A stretch of 39,235 nt of DNA from Prevotellaceae bacterium (GCA_031266015.1 JAISBU010000018.1:1-39235); one strand, 5' to 3'; positions 17,982 to 26,975 are shown, numbered from the stretch's first letter. Notes: generated from the sequence alone by a model not told the origin. Numbers and translations are program-made.

Positions 17982-20030
17982 ATGAAAATTTCGGTATTTA
18001 TTCACGCTATTGCGGTTGTTGTGATGGCCTCGTGCTGTTCTTCCGCTAAAAAAGAAAATGTAGCCATGATAAAAGAGAATCCTAAAGTGGTGGCGACGGT
18101 GGTAGATTCATTGAAAGCCCGCTATGCTAATATTGATGTGGCTCATGCTACCAAAGGAGTAACCCAGGCAGCAGAGTTGTGGTATGAGGGTGATGGAGAT
18201 GAGAAAGAGTTTGTGAAATTTTGCATGGAGAGTTACGTGAATGACGCTGTCGAGCGTCGGGTGTTATTCCAAAAGCTATCAGAAAAGTTTGAGCTGCTTT
18301 TCGGTCACTTTAATCAGCTAGATCTTGGGCTGAAGAGGTCGCTGCATGAGGTGGGCGATGCATTGGGCGATGTGGATTACCGCATGGGAGAATTCGATGT
18401 TACGGCGCACTTCAACGATGACATGTTCGATTCAAAGTTGGCATTTGCTACCATAGTGAACTTTCCGTCATACAGCTTGAGCGAGAAGCAGCAAATGGGC
18501 GAAGGATGGTCACGTCAGGAATGGGGATATGCTCGCTTGGGAGATTTGTTTACCTCTCGTATTCCTGCTAAGCTCAGACAAGAGGCTTCGGCTGCCGGCG
18601 CTGCTGCGGAGAATTATATTGCGGCATACAATATTGTCATGGGCTCTCTTCGCAATGATGCTAATGAGGCCTTGTTTCCTGCCGGTATGAAGTTGATTTC
18701 GCACTGGGGGTTGCGTGATGAGCTGAAATCCAGCTATGCGGATTCGAAGCGCGGCTTGGAAAAGCAGCGCATGATTTACGCGGTGATGAAGCAAATTATT
18801 GCGCAGGAGATTCCTGCAAAAGTAATTGATAACGGCGAGCGGCAATGGAATCCGATAGCTAATAAGGTATATGAGAACGGTAAGGAAGCTACTGCTGAAA
18901 GAGAACAAGACATTCGGTATCAAATGTTTATCAATAATTTTAAGACGCTAAAGGCGGAAGATCCTTATGTGCCGCTGCTGCCTACCTATAGCCATCGTGC
19001 TTTTGAGGGCAGCATGGAGTTCTCTCAAGAGGAGGTGCGTGAAATATTTACCCAGCTTATTTCTTCGAGTCAGGTCAAAGAAGTTGCGAAGCTTATAGAA
19101 AAGCGCTTGGGGCGCAACCTGGAGCCGTTTGATATTTGGTATGATGGTTTTAAAACCCGTAGCAGCATTGCCGAGGATGATTTGAGCGCTAAAACGGTGA
19201 AGGCTTACCCATCTGCGGCTGCATTTGAAAAGGATTTGCCCGGCATTTTGCAACGCCTGGGATTTACAGCAGCAGAGGCGCAGCGTATTAGCAGTAAAAT
19301 AGAGGTTGATGCGGCTCGTGGTTCAGGTCATGCCTGGGGCGCTCAAATGAAGGGAGATAAGGCTCATTTGCGTACACGTATTCCGGCAAACGGTATGGAT
19401 TACAAGGGTTACAACATTGCCATGCATGAGTTTGGCCACAATGTAGAGCAAACCATCAGCCTGTATGATGTGGATTACTACATGATGAACGGCGTGCCTA
19501 ATACTGCCTTTACGGAGGCTTTGGCATTTATCTTCCAGAAGCGTGATTTGGAGGTGTTGGGTATGGCCGAGAAAAATCCTGCCAAAAATCATCTTATGGC
19601 GCTTGATATTTTCTGGGGATGCTATGAGATTATGGGAGTATCGTTGGTGGATATGGCTGTTTGGGAATGGCTGTACGCCAATCCCAGTACGACTCCGGCG
19701 CAGCTGAGAGAGAATGTGATGCGTATTGCCCGGAAAGTTTGGAATGCCTACTATGCTCCGATTTTGGGCGAAAAAGATTCGCCGATATTGGCCATATACT
19801 CTCACATGATAAATACTCCGTTGTATTTGTCCAACTATCCTATGGGGCATTTGATAGAGTTTCAGCTGGAGGAGCATTTGCGTGGTAAGGATTTTGCATC
19901 GGAAGTGTTGCGAATATACAGCATGGGGCGCCTTGCTCCTCAGCTGTGGATGAAGCGCGCTACGGGCAGCGAGGTGAGCATTGACCCTATGCTCAAGGCG
20001 GCTGAGCTGGCCGTTATGCAGCTGAAGTAG
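17982..20030 (+). CDS. Lipoprotein zinc metallopeptidase (gluzincin type)
   Basis: A 682-residue lipoprotein; the signal MKISVFIHAIAVVVMASC ends in a lipobox (Cys18). The C-terminal half carries the zinc motif HEFGH (residues 482-486) in MHEFGHNVEQ, with Glu512 in FTEALAF about 26 residues later. HEXXH with a downstream Glu in an E-A-L-A context defines a gluzincin, similar in spacing to M3 oligopeptidases. The N-terminal half is mostly helical and looks like the lid domain of such peptidases. The product should be an envelope-anchored peptidase, probably cleaving oligopeptides; substrate unknown. It could cooperate with a peptide importer such as the SusCD locus in this window, but nothing beyond shared theme links them. 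It has its own promoter and terminator, so it is monocistronic. Confidence 0.8.
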   Translation: MKISVFIHAIAVVVMASCCSSAKKENVAMIKENPKVVATVVDSLKARYANIDVAHATKGVTQAAELWYEGDGDEKEFVKFCMESYVNDAVERRVLFQKLSEKFELLFGHFNQLDLGLKRSLHEVGDALGDVDYRMGEFDVTAHFNDDMFDSKLAFATIVNFPSYSLSEKQQMGEGWSRQEWGYARLGDLFTSRIPAKLRQEASAAGAAAENYIAAYNIVMGSLRNDANEALFPAGMKLISHWGLRDELKSSYADSKRGLEKQRMIYAVMKQIIAQEIPAKVIDNGERQWNPIANKVYENGKEATAEREQDIRYQMFINNFKTLKAEDPYVPLLPTYSHRAFEGSMEFSQEEVREIFTQLISSSQVKEVAKLIEKRLGRNLEPFDIWYDGFKTRSSIAEDDLSAKTVKAYPSAAAFEKDLPGILQRLGFTAAEAQRISSKIEVDAARGSGHAWGAQMKGDKAHLRTRIPANGMDYKGYNIAMHEFGHNVEQTISLYDVDYYMMNGVPNTAFTEALAFIFQKRDLEVLGMAEKNPAKNHLMALDIFWGCYEIMGVSLVDMAVWEWLYANPSTTPAQLRENVMRIARKVWNAYYAPILGEKDSPILAIYSHMINTPLYLSNYPMGHLIEFQLEEHLRGKDFASEVLRIYSMGRLAPQLWMKRATGSEVSIDPMLKAAELAVMQLK

Positions 20031-20051
20031 CGGTGCGAAAATGGTGGCGGT

Positions 20052-20097
20052 AAAGCCTTGCAAAGTGTTGTAGTGCATTTTGCAAGGCTTTTTTTGT
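20052..20097 (+). terminator. Terminator after the metallopeptidase gene
   Basis: AAAGCCTTGCAAA (20052-20064) pairs perfectly with 20079-20091 over a 14-base loop, followed by T-rich sequence. Confidence 0.9.
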
Positions 20098-20215
20098 TTG
20101 ATTTTTAACCAAACCCTGTTATATTTTGTAAAGATAATTTGTACTAATTGCGCTTGTAAAAACTTGCAAAAGGCTTATTTTTACAATTTAAAGTCAACGT
20201 GTATTTGCTTGAATA

Positions 20216-22366
20216 ATGAAGAGCCTGTTTTGTATTATAATAGTATCTCTGTTTTGTACGCCGAGCCTTTTTGCTACAGTGTATAATCCTTATTTTGAGG
20301 ATGTTACTCTTGCCGTGGATACAAACCTTTACAAGTTTAGCAAAAATGTAGTGCAGCCTCAGAAGCGCAACGCCTTATATTTTGAGTATACAAGCAGGTA
20401 TGCCGTATGTGAGGTACGGTTTTACCCTAAAAAAGATATCGGCATTCAAAAGCTGGATTTTGTAACTTCGGCAGGATACGAGGTGCTGGATTCGATAGCT
20501 TTTGTAAATAATGAGTGCTATCGGGGGCGCATTCGTTTTGCCGATTTGTACAACAATAAGCAGCTGTCTTTGCTCGTTAATGTCGTTTTTCAAAAAGACG
20601 GAATCTTGCAGCGGGCAACGTGGGAGCTGGCTTTGTTTCCGTACACGCAAACTTGGGTTAAGTTTTTTCCGGGTAACGACTTTTTATTTGTAGGAGAAGA
20701 AAAAATCTTTGACTTGGAAACAAATAATGCCGACAATATAAAAGTTACGGGAGATTGGCAAACCAGCAATGGTATTGATTACAGGCTAGCGGCTCAAAAA
20801 GGGCGGTTGCAGCTGCACGTGTTGCCGCGCGTGTTGGGAGTGAAAGAGTTGAACATCCAGCTCGAAACTTTATCCCCGTATTTGGATGCGAATAAAATGC
20901 TGACCTACAACGTTAGCATACCGGCACAACCGCTGACGATTAAGGCAAGTCGGTTAGTGTTTTTGAACATGGATAGAAAAGAGGTTACCTATGATGACGA
21001 GGCTCGCTCGAAGGGTGTAATTGTAACCATAGACAACAACCGTCGTTTGCAAATGAAGAAAACGTACAGGATAGAGAATCAGGAGGGTGCGGGCGGATCG
21101 CTAGTTGCAGAGCTGTTTACCATAAAGGATTTGACCAATGATAAGGTGCTGTGCAAGTTCACGGTCTTTAACATGCATCGAAAGACAAAGGGTTATCTTT
21201 ACTTAAAAGATGGTGATTCGCCACAGTTTATTACGAACTTGGATATAACCCCACAGATGCAAATATCCAGAGTGTCTGTTTTGCATGAGGGTGAAGACTG
21301 GCGGCAAAGCGTTCAGGTACGCCCCGGTGAAACGGTGGATGTGAGCGTTGAGGGCGAAGCCTTGCATAAGGCCCATTTTCACTGGCAGGATGTGCAGGAT
21401 GTAACCTCTGATACGCTGGTGCAAACCGAGAACCGGCGGTTGTTTAAGCTGGTAATTCCAATGGATATAAATAAGCGCCGTATAGATTTGCTTAATAATG
21501 GACAGCCAACAAAAACTTTTTTGCTGGTGGAGGAGTACCAACATCCCCGCCCGTTTGATTTTATTACGCTCAACTATGGCTATGGTTCTCATACACAGGT
21601 AAATAAAATCAGCAACACCATTATATCCCGTAGCGTTATCAAAGATTTTACGCTGTCCTTTAATGAGTCGGGAATAGACAGTAAGACCAAGATGTACGGG
21701 AAGCAGTACCTGGATATTGATGTACGCCTTTTGGGTAAGCGGGGTGAAATTATTGAAATGCGTACGTTGAAAAATCAGCTGGTTTGTCCTGATGAAACCT
21801 CACCGCGCGGCGCCTACTATAAGGATAAGAATTGCTTGAGCGAGGATATTAACCTGAATAATATTTTGGGTACAAAAACCAGCGCATTGGATAACTTTGG
21901 TAAAGTTCAGGTAGATGTTAAACAGTCGGCGGATAAGTATTCAGAACCCGTATTTGAGCACCGTATAGAGGTGATTTATCAACCTAAGGTGATGTTTGAT
22001 ATTGATCTCTCGCTGCCTGCCGGTATGATGATTCAAAACCTTGGAGAGAGTAAAACAGACAAGAGCTCGTTTACCGATAACCTCGGCGGTATCAGTATTG
22101 CGCTTATTGCACAGTTCAGCTTTACCGATAGTGAGAAGGCCGGAAAGCTGAGGCCTTATCGTTGCGGCGCCGGATTTTTGTTCATTAATACGTTTAACTT
22201 TAGCGAAAGCGCTCAACGTGATTTGGCCATTGTGGCGCTTGGCAGCATTTATCCGCTCAGCTCCCGGCGCATGTTCAACGTTCCTATACATGCCGGGTTT
22301 GGGTACAAGCTGCAGGGTAAAGTTCCGTTTGTAATGATAAGCCCCGGCATCAGCGTTACGTTTTAG
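20216..22366 (+). CDS. Unrecognised exported protein, probably outer-membrane with beta-rich C-terminus
   Basis: Not a family I can name. It has 716 residues. The N-terminal signal MKSLFCIIIVSLFCTPSLFA is likely cleaved near residue 20. Most of the chain alternates short beta strands typical of Ig-like or sandwich domains (for example VTIDNNRRLQMKKTYRIE, and VRPGETVDVSVEG near residue 368). The last 150 residues (from about FDIDLSLPAGMMIQ) look like amphipathic strands with Gly turns ending in MISPGISVTF, a terminal Phe as in outer-membrane barrels. There is no lipobox, T9SS domain or catalytic motif. It sits between a metallopeptidase and miaA, after a strong terminator, so it is its own unit or leads miaA. 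A role in the envelope is likely; no more can be said. Confidence 0.6.
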   Translation: MKSLFCIIIVSLFCTPSLFATVYNPYFEDVTLAVDTNLYKFSKNVVQPQKRNALYFEYTSRYAVCEVRFYPKKDIGIQKLDFVTSAGYEVLDSIAFVNNECYRGRIRFADLYNNKQLSLLVNVVFQKDGILQRATWELALFPYTQTWVKFFPGNDFLFVGEEKIFDLETNNADNIKVTGDWQTSNGIDYRLAAQKGRLQLHVLPRVLGVKELNIQLETLSPYLDANKMLTYNVSIPAQPLTIKASRLVFLNMDRKEVTYDDEARSKGVIVTIDNNRRLQMKKTYRIENQEGAGGSLVAELFTIKDLTNDKVLCKFTVFNMHRKTKGYLYLKDGDSPQFITNLDITPQMQISRVSVLHEGEDWRQSVQVRPGETVDVSVEGEALHKAHFHWQDVQDVTSDTLVQTENRRLFKLVIPMDINKRRIDLLNNGQPTKTFLLVEEYQHPRPFDFITLNYGYGSHTQVNKISNTIISRSVIKDFTLSFNESGIDSKTKMYGKQYLDIDVRLLGKRGEIIEMRTLKNQLVCPDETSPRGAYYKDKNCLSEDINLNNILGTKTSALDNFGKVQVDVKQSADKYSEPVFEHRIEVIYQPKVMFDIDLSLPAGMMIQNLGESKTDKSSFTDNLGGISIALIAQFSFTDSEKAGKLRPYRCGAGFLFINTFNFSESAQRDLAIVALGSIYPLSSRRMFNVPIHAGFGYKLQGKVPFVMISPGISVTF

Positions 22367-22442
22367 AGCGCTACAAATCTTGTTTGAAGGTTTTTGCCGT
22401 ATTCCAATCGGTATTTTTTTGAAAGATATTTCTGTAAAACAT

Positions 22443-23348
22443 TTGTACGAACTTGTTACCATACTGGGGCCGACAGCCGGGGGCAAAACCTCAGTGGCTG
22501 CGCATTTGGCCTGTAAGCTGGGAGGCGAAGTCATATCCGGAGATTCGCGCCAGCTGTATCGGGGCATGAGCATTGGTACAGGTAAGGATTTGGCAGATTA
22601 TGCAGTCAGTGGGGTTCAAATTCCGTACCACCTTATTGATATTGTTGATGCCGGATACAGGTATAGCGTGTACGAGTATGTACGGGACTTTAGAAAAGCG
22701 TACGAAGATATTCGCTCGCGAGGAAAAATGCCGGTTCTTTGCGGGGGCAGCGGAATGTATGTTGAAGCGGCTGTAACCGGATACTCACTTGTAGAAGTTC
22801 CTCCCGATGAGCAGCTGCGGGAGGAGCTGGAGCTGCTATCGGCTGAGGAGTTAATTGCCAAGTTGGCGGCTTTGAAAAAGCTGCACAACGCTACTGACCT
22901 TGATTCACGCAAACGAATTATTCGAGCGATAGAAATAGCGCTACATTCACAAGAGGCCCCTATACCGCAAATGCCGCCAATCAACAACCTGTACGTCGGG
23001 ATTTTATTTGATAGAGAAACCCGTCGCAATCGAATAACCGAACGCCTGCATGCGCGACTGCGCGAGGGCATGGTAAATGAGGTGCAACAGCTGCTTGATA
23101 GCGGAATGGCTCCCGAAAATATTATCTACTACGGTTTGGAGTACAAATTTATTACCGAATACCTTATTGGTAAGCTGGAGTACCATGGCATGGTAGAAAA
23201 GCTCAACATTGCCATCCATCAATTTGCCAAGCGTCAGATGACGTGGTTCAGGGGCATGGAGCGCAAGGGCGCCGTTATACATTGGATAGACGGTTTTCTG
23301 CCGATGGAAGAAAAACTCCTGCAAGTAGAGCAGCTAATGAATAGGTAG
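22443..23348 (+). CDS. miaA: tRNA dimethylallyltransferase
   Basis: Transfers a dimethylallyl group to N6 of A37 in tRNAs reading UNN codons. Seen: the P-loop GPTAGGKT, GEVISGDSRQLYRGMSIGTG, IPYHLIDI, the GGSGMY segment and, near the C-terminus, AKRQMTWFRG. In place of the usual GTAKP it has GTGKD, as I recall for one of the MiaA paralogues in Bacteroidales. There is no in-frame ATG early enough: the frame opens at TTG 22380, with further TTG codons at 22419 and 22443. TTG 22443 gives 301 residues starting MYELVTILGP, closest to homologue N-termini; 22419 gives 309. Either way a non-ATG start is needed. The gene follows the preceding one by 76 bases. Confidence 0.9.
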   Translation: MYELVTILGPTAGGKTSVAAHLACKLGGEVISGDSRQLYRGMSIGTGKDLADYAVSGVQIPYHLIDIVDAGYRYSVYEYVRDFRKAYEDIRSRGKMPVLCGGSGMYVEAAVTGYSLVEVPPDEQLREELELLSAEELIAKLAALKKLHNATDLDSRKRIIRAIEIALHSQEAPIPQMPPINNLYVGILFDRETRRNRITERLHARLREGMVNEVQQLLDSGMAPENIIYYGLEYKFITEYLIGKLEYHGMVEKLNIAIHQFAKRQMTWFRGMERKGAVIHWIDGFLPMEEKLLQVEQLMNR

Positions 23349-23352
23349 CTAC

Positions 23353-23382
23353 TTTGTCATCCTGAGCAGAGCGAAGGATCTC
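23353..23382. repeat. GTCATCCTGAGC-type dispersed element
   Basis: It reads TTGTCATCCTGAGCAGAGCG and then AAGGATCT. It is a member of the same short intergenic repeat family as 8818-8848 and 27112-27138. It lies just after the miaA stop in the gap before mltG. Confidence 0.6.
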
Positions 23383-23438
23383 CGGTTGGCGTTATGGTGA
23401 TATTTACGCTAACATTCAGCAGGACGTAATTGAGTCGC

Positions 23439-24515
23439 TTACCTGAAAATTTGCATTCTATTCAGCGTTCGTTGATACTCCTGGGCATTACGGATATGTT
23501 GCTCATATGTTTTTGCAAAGGCATGATAACCGGAGAAATCCGAGCGAGCGCAAAAGTAAAGGTAGTCATGCTGCTCATAGTTAAGCACCGCATCTATAGC
23601 GCGGGTATCCGGAGTACAAATCGGGCCGGGAGGCAGTCCCTTTATGCGATAAGTGTTATAGTTGTGAGGTACTTTTGTTTGCGAAGCGAGAATACGATGT
23701 ACGGAAAAATCACCCATCGCATAGCGCACCGTTGGGTCAGCCTGTAGCCTTATTCCCTTGTTCAGACGATTGATATACACACCGGCAACGGTAGGCATTT
23801 CGTCATACTTGGTTGTTTCTTCGCATACAATGGAGGCTAAAACCACCACTTGCTCACGGGATAACTTGCTGCGCTTCAACTTTTTATCACGACCATTGTT
23901 GCGCCAAAAGTTTTCCCACTCCTTGTTCATTCTATCAAAGAGTCCGTTGAGGCTGATGTTCCAGTAAACTTGGTATTTGTTGGGAACAAACATGGAGAAA
24001 AAGCTATCGGTATTGAATCCATACTTGCGAGCCATTGTTTCGTCAGTCATTGCCAAAATAATGGACATCGAATCCGGTTCCACCTGCTTGGCCAAGGTGC
24101 CTGCCAGGCGTTCTCTGGTGCGTACCGAAGGAACCATGAAGTCAACAGGATATTGCATGTTGGAGGCAAGCATGCGCACAACCTTTTTGTTGCTCATACC
24201 CTGCACCAGCTTAAAGCGACCGGGGTAAACCTTACGTCCGTACTCAAGCCTGTTCATGGCGCGCCGCAGCGTATTCATATTCTCAATGTAGCCCGAAGAC
24301 GCCAGATGCCGGATAACGTCATCCTTTGTAGAGCCGGTAGGAATGTATATATAACCGCCTTGCTCCGGAGCCTTTACGTTGCTACCGTACAGCTCATCGT
24401 AAAAGTAGTATAGCGTACCAAGCGCTAAACCCAGTACAATGGCGCCTAGGAAATTTAACGGCTTACTTAGCGAAGACTTTGGGGTGTTGTTTTTTGCAGA
24501 GGTGAAATTTCTCAT
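23439..24515 (-). CDS. mltG: Endolytic transglycosylase MltG (YceG-like)
   Basis: Inner-membrane lytic transglycosylase that cuts nascent peptidoglycan strands and sets their length. It has 358 residues. Seen: a basic cytoplasmic start, one membrane segment (about residues 20-38), a LysM-like region (about 55-120, YIYIPTGSTKDDVIRHL), and the YceG catalytic domain with the ASIVxxET motif (ASIVCEET, residues 227-234, conserved Glu about 233), then VAGVYINRLNKGIRLQADPT and LPPGPICTPDTRAIDA. All family motifs are present. The convergent miaA ends about 90 bases away, and the start faces cdd across a shared promoter region. In many genomes MltG balances PBP activity during elongation. Confidence 0.95.
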   Translation of the reverse strand: MRNFTSAKNNTPKSSLSKPLNFLGAIVLGLALGTLYYFYDELYGSNVKAPEQGGYIYIPTGSTKDDVIRHLASSGYIENMNTLRRAMNRLEYGRKVYPGRFKLVQGMSNKKVVRMLASNMQYPVDFMVPSVRTRERLAGTLAKQVEPDSMSIILAMTDETMARKYGFNTDSFFSMFVPNKYQVYWNISLNGLFDRMNKEWENFWRNNGRDKKLKRSKLSREQVVVLASIVCEETTKYDEMPTVAGVYINRLNKGIRLQADPTVRYAMGDFSVHRILASQTKVPHNYNTYRIKGLPPGPICTPDTRAIDAVLNYEQHDYLYFCARSDFSGYHAFAKTYEQHIRNAQEYQRTLNRMQIFR

Positions 24516-24532
24516 GGAAATCTATTATCCTG

Positions 24533-24540
24533 CAAAGTTA
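24533..24540 (-). promoter_or_regulatory. Likely -7 box of the mltG promoter
   Basis: The minus strand reads TAACTTTG, 17 bases before the mltG ATG. No clear -33 element is seen. The predicted transcript leader is very short. Confidence 0.45.
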
Positions 24541-24585
24541 ACATGATTTGAGTCTGTAGAAAAAATAAACATGCATAATATTTGC

Positions 24586-24593
24586 TATCTTTG
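24586..24593 (+). promoter_or_regulatory. Likely -7 box of the cdd promoter
   Basis: TATCTTTG, about 60 bases before the cdd ATG. No well-spaced TTTG lies upstream; the nearest is at 24547-24550, 35 bases away. Confidence 0.5.
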
Positions 24594-24652
24594 CATACAA
24601 TGCTTGAAACGTTTAAGTTAAATGTTTGATAACTAAATAATTGCGTTATACT

Positions 24653-25141
24653 ATGAAGGTAAAAGAGGTAAAGATAGAGGTTGCCGAATATGCTTCGGTT
24701 GCAGAGCTTGGCGCAGAAGATGCGATGCTGGTACAAAGAGCGAAAGAAATGGCTAACAATGCCTATGCGCCTTACTCCAAATTTCAGGTAGGAGCCGCCG
24801 TGCTACTGGCCAATGGAGAAGTTGTTACCGGGGCTAACCAGGAAAATGCGGCCTACCCGTCAGGCTTGTGCGCGGAGCGTACAGCCCTGTTTTATGCCGG
24901 GGCAAAATATCCGGATGTGGCAGTGAAAACCATTGCCATAGCTGCGCAAACCGATCATAAGTACTGCGATCAGGCCGTATATCCATGTGGTAGCTGCCGG
25001 CAGGTGATGCTCGAAACCGAAAAGCGTGGACAGCAGCCCATAAAGGTTATTATGGTGGGCGAACGCGCTATTGAGGTAGTAAAAGATGCGGCCTCCTTAC
25101 TGCCCCTTCATTTCGATTTGGATGCAGAAGGCAACGTATAG
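24653..25141 (+). CDS. cdd: Cytidine deaminase
   Basis: Pyrimidine salvage enzyme converting cytidine and deoxycytidine to uridine and deoxyuridine. The ATG at 24653 gives 162 residues; a TTG four codons earlier is less likely. Seen: APYSKFQVGAA, substrate-binding GANQENAAYPSGLCAER with zinc ligand Cys73 and catalytic Glu75, and PCGSCRQ with ligands Cys112 and Cys115. This is the small tetrameric type with three Cys ligands. The N-terminal extension of about 25 residues is common in Bacteroidota. rmuC starts 57 bases downstream on the same strand. Confidence 0.95.
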   Translation: MKVKEVKIEVAEYASVAELGAEDAMLVQRAKEMANNAYAPYSKFQVGAAVLLANGEVVTGANQENAAYPSGLCAERTALFYAGAKYPDVAVKTIAIAAQTDHKYCDQAVYPCGSCRQVMLETEKRGQQPIKVIMVGERAIEVVKDAASLLPLHFDLDAEGNV

Positions 25142-25198
25142 TCCTGAAAATAAAATAGTTATGAATATTAACCCGTAAACTTGTAGGCTGATTTATTG

Positions 25199-26512
25199 AT
25201 GAACATTATTTTGTTTTTACTCGTCGGATTTATTGTTGGCGCCCTTGTGGCATGGTTGGCTGTCCGATTGAAGTATGCCAACCAAAGAGGTATTTCACAG
25301 GAAGAGCTGGAGCTTAAATACGTGCAAAAAAGTATGTATGATGAGCTCAAGGGTGAGCTGAATGTACGGGGAGCGGAGCTGCAAACCAAAGTTGCCGAAT
25401 GTGCGGAGCTGCGTGAATTAAGCCGGTCGCTTTCCGGAAAATTGGAGGAAAATAGAGTAGAGCTGGAGGCTACGCAAAAGAAGTTGCAGGTGGAGTTTGA
25501 GAATTTGGCAAACAAAATTCTGGAGGAGAAAAGCAAAAAGTTTGTAGAAATAAACGAAGAAAAAATAGCGGGAATCCTGAATCCGCTAAAGGAGAGAATA
25601 CAAACCTTTGAGAAAAAAGTAGACGAAACGTACAGCAACGAAACTCGCGAAAAAGCCTCTTTACGCAAGGAGCTGGAGCTGATGATGCAAACCAACAGGC
25701 AAATGAGCGATGAGGCCGGAAAGCTCACCCGTGCTCTTAAAGGTGATAGTAAGGTGCAGGGAGATTGGGGCGAAGTGCAGCTGGAGGTATTGCTCGAAAA
25801 ATCCGGGTTGATACGTGATATTCATTATCGCAAGCAGGAAAACTTTAAAACTGAAGATGGCGCAAACGTGCGTCCTGACTACGTTGTAAATCTGCCCGAA
25901 GGAAAAAACTTTGTGCTTGACTGCAAAGTTTCGCTCACAGCGTACGAGCGTTTTTGCAGCGCTGATGACGAAAAGCAAAAAGCAGCCTTCCTTTCTGAGC
26001 ATACGGCTAGCCTTGCCCGACACATTACCGATCTCGGCAGCAAAAGCTACCAGAATCTTTACGGCATAAACCCGCCTGATTTTGTATTCCTGTTTATACC
26101 TGTTGAACCTGCGTTAAGCGTGGCTTTACAAAGCGATCCGGCGCTGTTTGATAAAGCCTTTGCCAAAAATGTAGTGCTGGTTTCTACCTCTACGTTGCTG
26201 GCAACGCTGCGCACCATTACCTTTATTTGGAAGCAGGAAAACCAAAAGCGTAACGTGCTGGATATTGCCAAAGAGAGCGGGGCGCTTTACGATAAGTTTG
26301 TTGGCTTTATCGACGACCTTATCAGCGTAGGTAAGAAAATAAATGACGCTCAAGACGACTACAAGGCAGCCATGAATAAGCTCACGGAATCCTCCAGAAA
26401 AGGGGATACCATTATTGGCCGCATTGAGCGGATAAAAAGTTTAGGAGCAAATACTACCAAATCTATTCCGCAAAAATTGCTGGATAGAGTGGAGGACGAT
26501 ATCGCTGAGTAG
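25199..26512 (+). CDS. rmuC: DNA recombination protein RmuC
   Basis: RmuC-family protein with a PD-(D/E)XK nuclease-like core, linked to limiting rearrangements at inverted repeats. The ATG at 25199 gives 437 residues. Seen: an N-terminal membrane segment (about 4-22, ILFLLVGFIVGALVAWLAV), a long coiled coil (about 30-160, rich in Glu/Lys/Leu), and the RmuC core with GDWGEVQLEVLLEKSGL near residue 185, PDYVVNLPEGKNFVLDCKVS near 220 and IFIPVEPALS-like FLFIPVEPALS near 300. It is full length and membrane-anchored. Its presence beside a genome region full of inverted repeats is noted but is not evidence of a link. Confidence 0.95.
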   Translation: MNIILFLLVGFIVGALVAWLAVRLKYANQRGISQEELELKYVQKSMYDELKGELNVRGAELQTKVAECAELRELSRSLSGKLEENRVELEATQKKLQVEFENLANKILEEKSKKFVEINEEKIAGILNPLKERIQTFEKKVDETYSNETREKASLRKELELMMQTNRQMSDEAGKLTRALKGDSKVQGDWGEVQLEVLLEKSGLIRDIHYRKQENFKTEDGANVRPDYVVNLPEGKNFVLDCKVSLTAYERFCSADDEKQKAAFLSEHTASLARHITDLGSKSYQNLYGINPPDFVFLFIPVEPALSVALQSDPALFDKAFAKNVVLVSTSTLLATLRTITFIWKQENQKRNVLDIAKESGALYDKFVGFIDDLISVGKKINDAQDDYKAAMNKLTESSRKGDTIIGRIERIKSLGANTTKSIPQKLLDRVEDDIAE

Positions 26513-26576
26513 GCAGCTTGCCATCCTTCGTCATAATGTAAAATTCATAAATCTTTAGTTCTCATGTCATTGCTGT

Positions 26577-26636
26577 AAAAGTCAAGACGAAAATATACTC
26601 GAACCGCATTTTGTCAGGCTCACGCGCCCCAACGTA
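26577..26636. repeat. Dispersed intergenic repeat, copy B
   Basis: Aligns with 8729-8789 with roughly 10 differences and one gap. Copy A is preceded by a 10-base hairpin; copy B is not. Confidence 0.75.
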
Positions 26637-26741
26637 TTTGAATGTCGATGATATGTATTTGATATTTAAAGTATTATGAATTGAACGTAAAGTTAAATAG
26701 CGTTTATCACATTTCAATCCTTTGCTTTTTACGAGTAAAAA

Positions 26742-26773
26742 TTTGGGGTAGTGATAAAAAAGGCGTACCTTTG
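26742..26773 (+). promoter_or_regulatory. rpmH promoter
   Basis: TTTG (26742-26745), 20 bases, TACCTTTG (26766-26773): a near-ideal Bacteroidetes housekeeping promoter. The leader to the rpmH ATG would be about 36 bases. Confidence 0.8.
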
Positions 26774-26816
26774 TACCACTTTTAGTGGTAAAAGATTTTT
26801 TAAAGAATACACGGCA

Positions 26817-26975
26817 ATGAAAAGGACATTTCAACCATCGGTACGCAAGCGTAAAAACAAGCACGGTTTCAGAGAAAGAATGGCTACCGCTAATGGTCGT
26901 AGAGTGCTGGCCGCACGTCGTGCGCGTGGTCGCAAAAAGCTTACAGTTTCCGACGAGCCTAAGTACGGCAAGTAG
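26817..26975 (+). CDS. rpmH: Ribosomal protein bL34
   Basis: A 52-residue large-subunit protein. It begins [20 protein letters not shown] and continues [20 protein letters not shown], the complete bL34 signature. The C-terminal [12 protein letters not shown] extends past the minimal protein, as is usual in Bacteroidota. The frame is open upstream to 26751, but that part contains the -7 box, so the ATG at 26817 is the start. It has its own promoter and a terminator at 27028-27060. The usual partners rnpA and dnaA are not next to it. Confidence 0.97.
   Translation: MKRTFQPSVRKRKNKHGFRERMATANGRRVLAARRARGRKKLTVSDEPKYGK

Larger units (their letters stand above)
26513..26816. other. 304-base intergenic region: dispersed repeat and rpmH promoter
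   Basis: It holds copy B of a dispersed repeat (26577-26636) and the rpmH promoter (26742-26773). No gene is seen. Confidence 0.7.
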
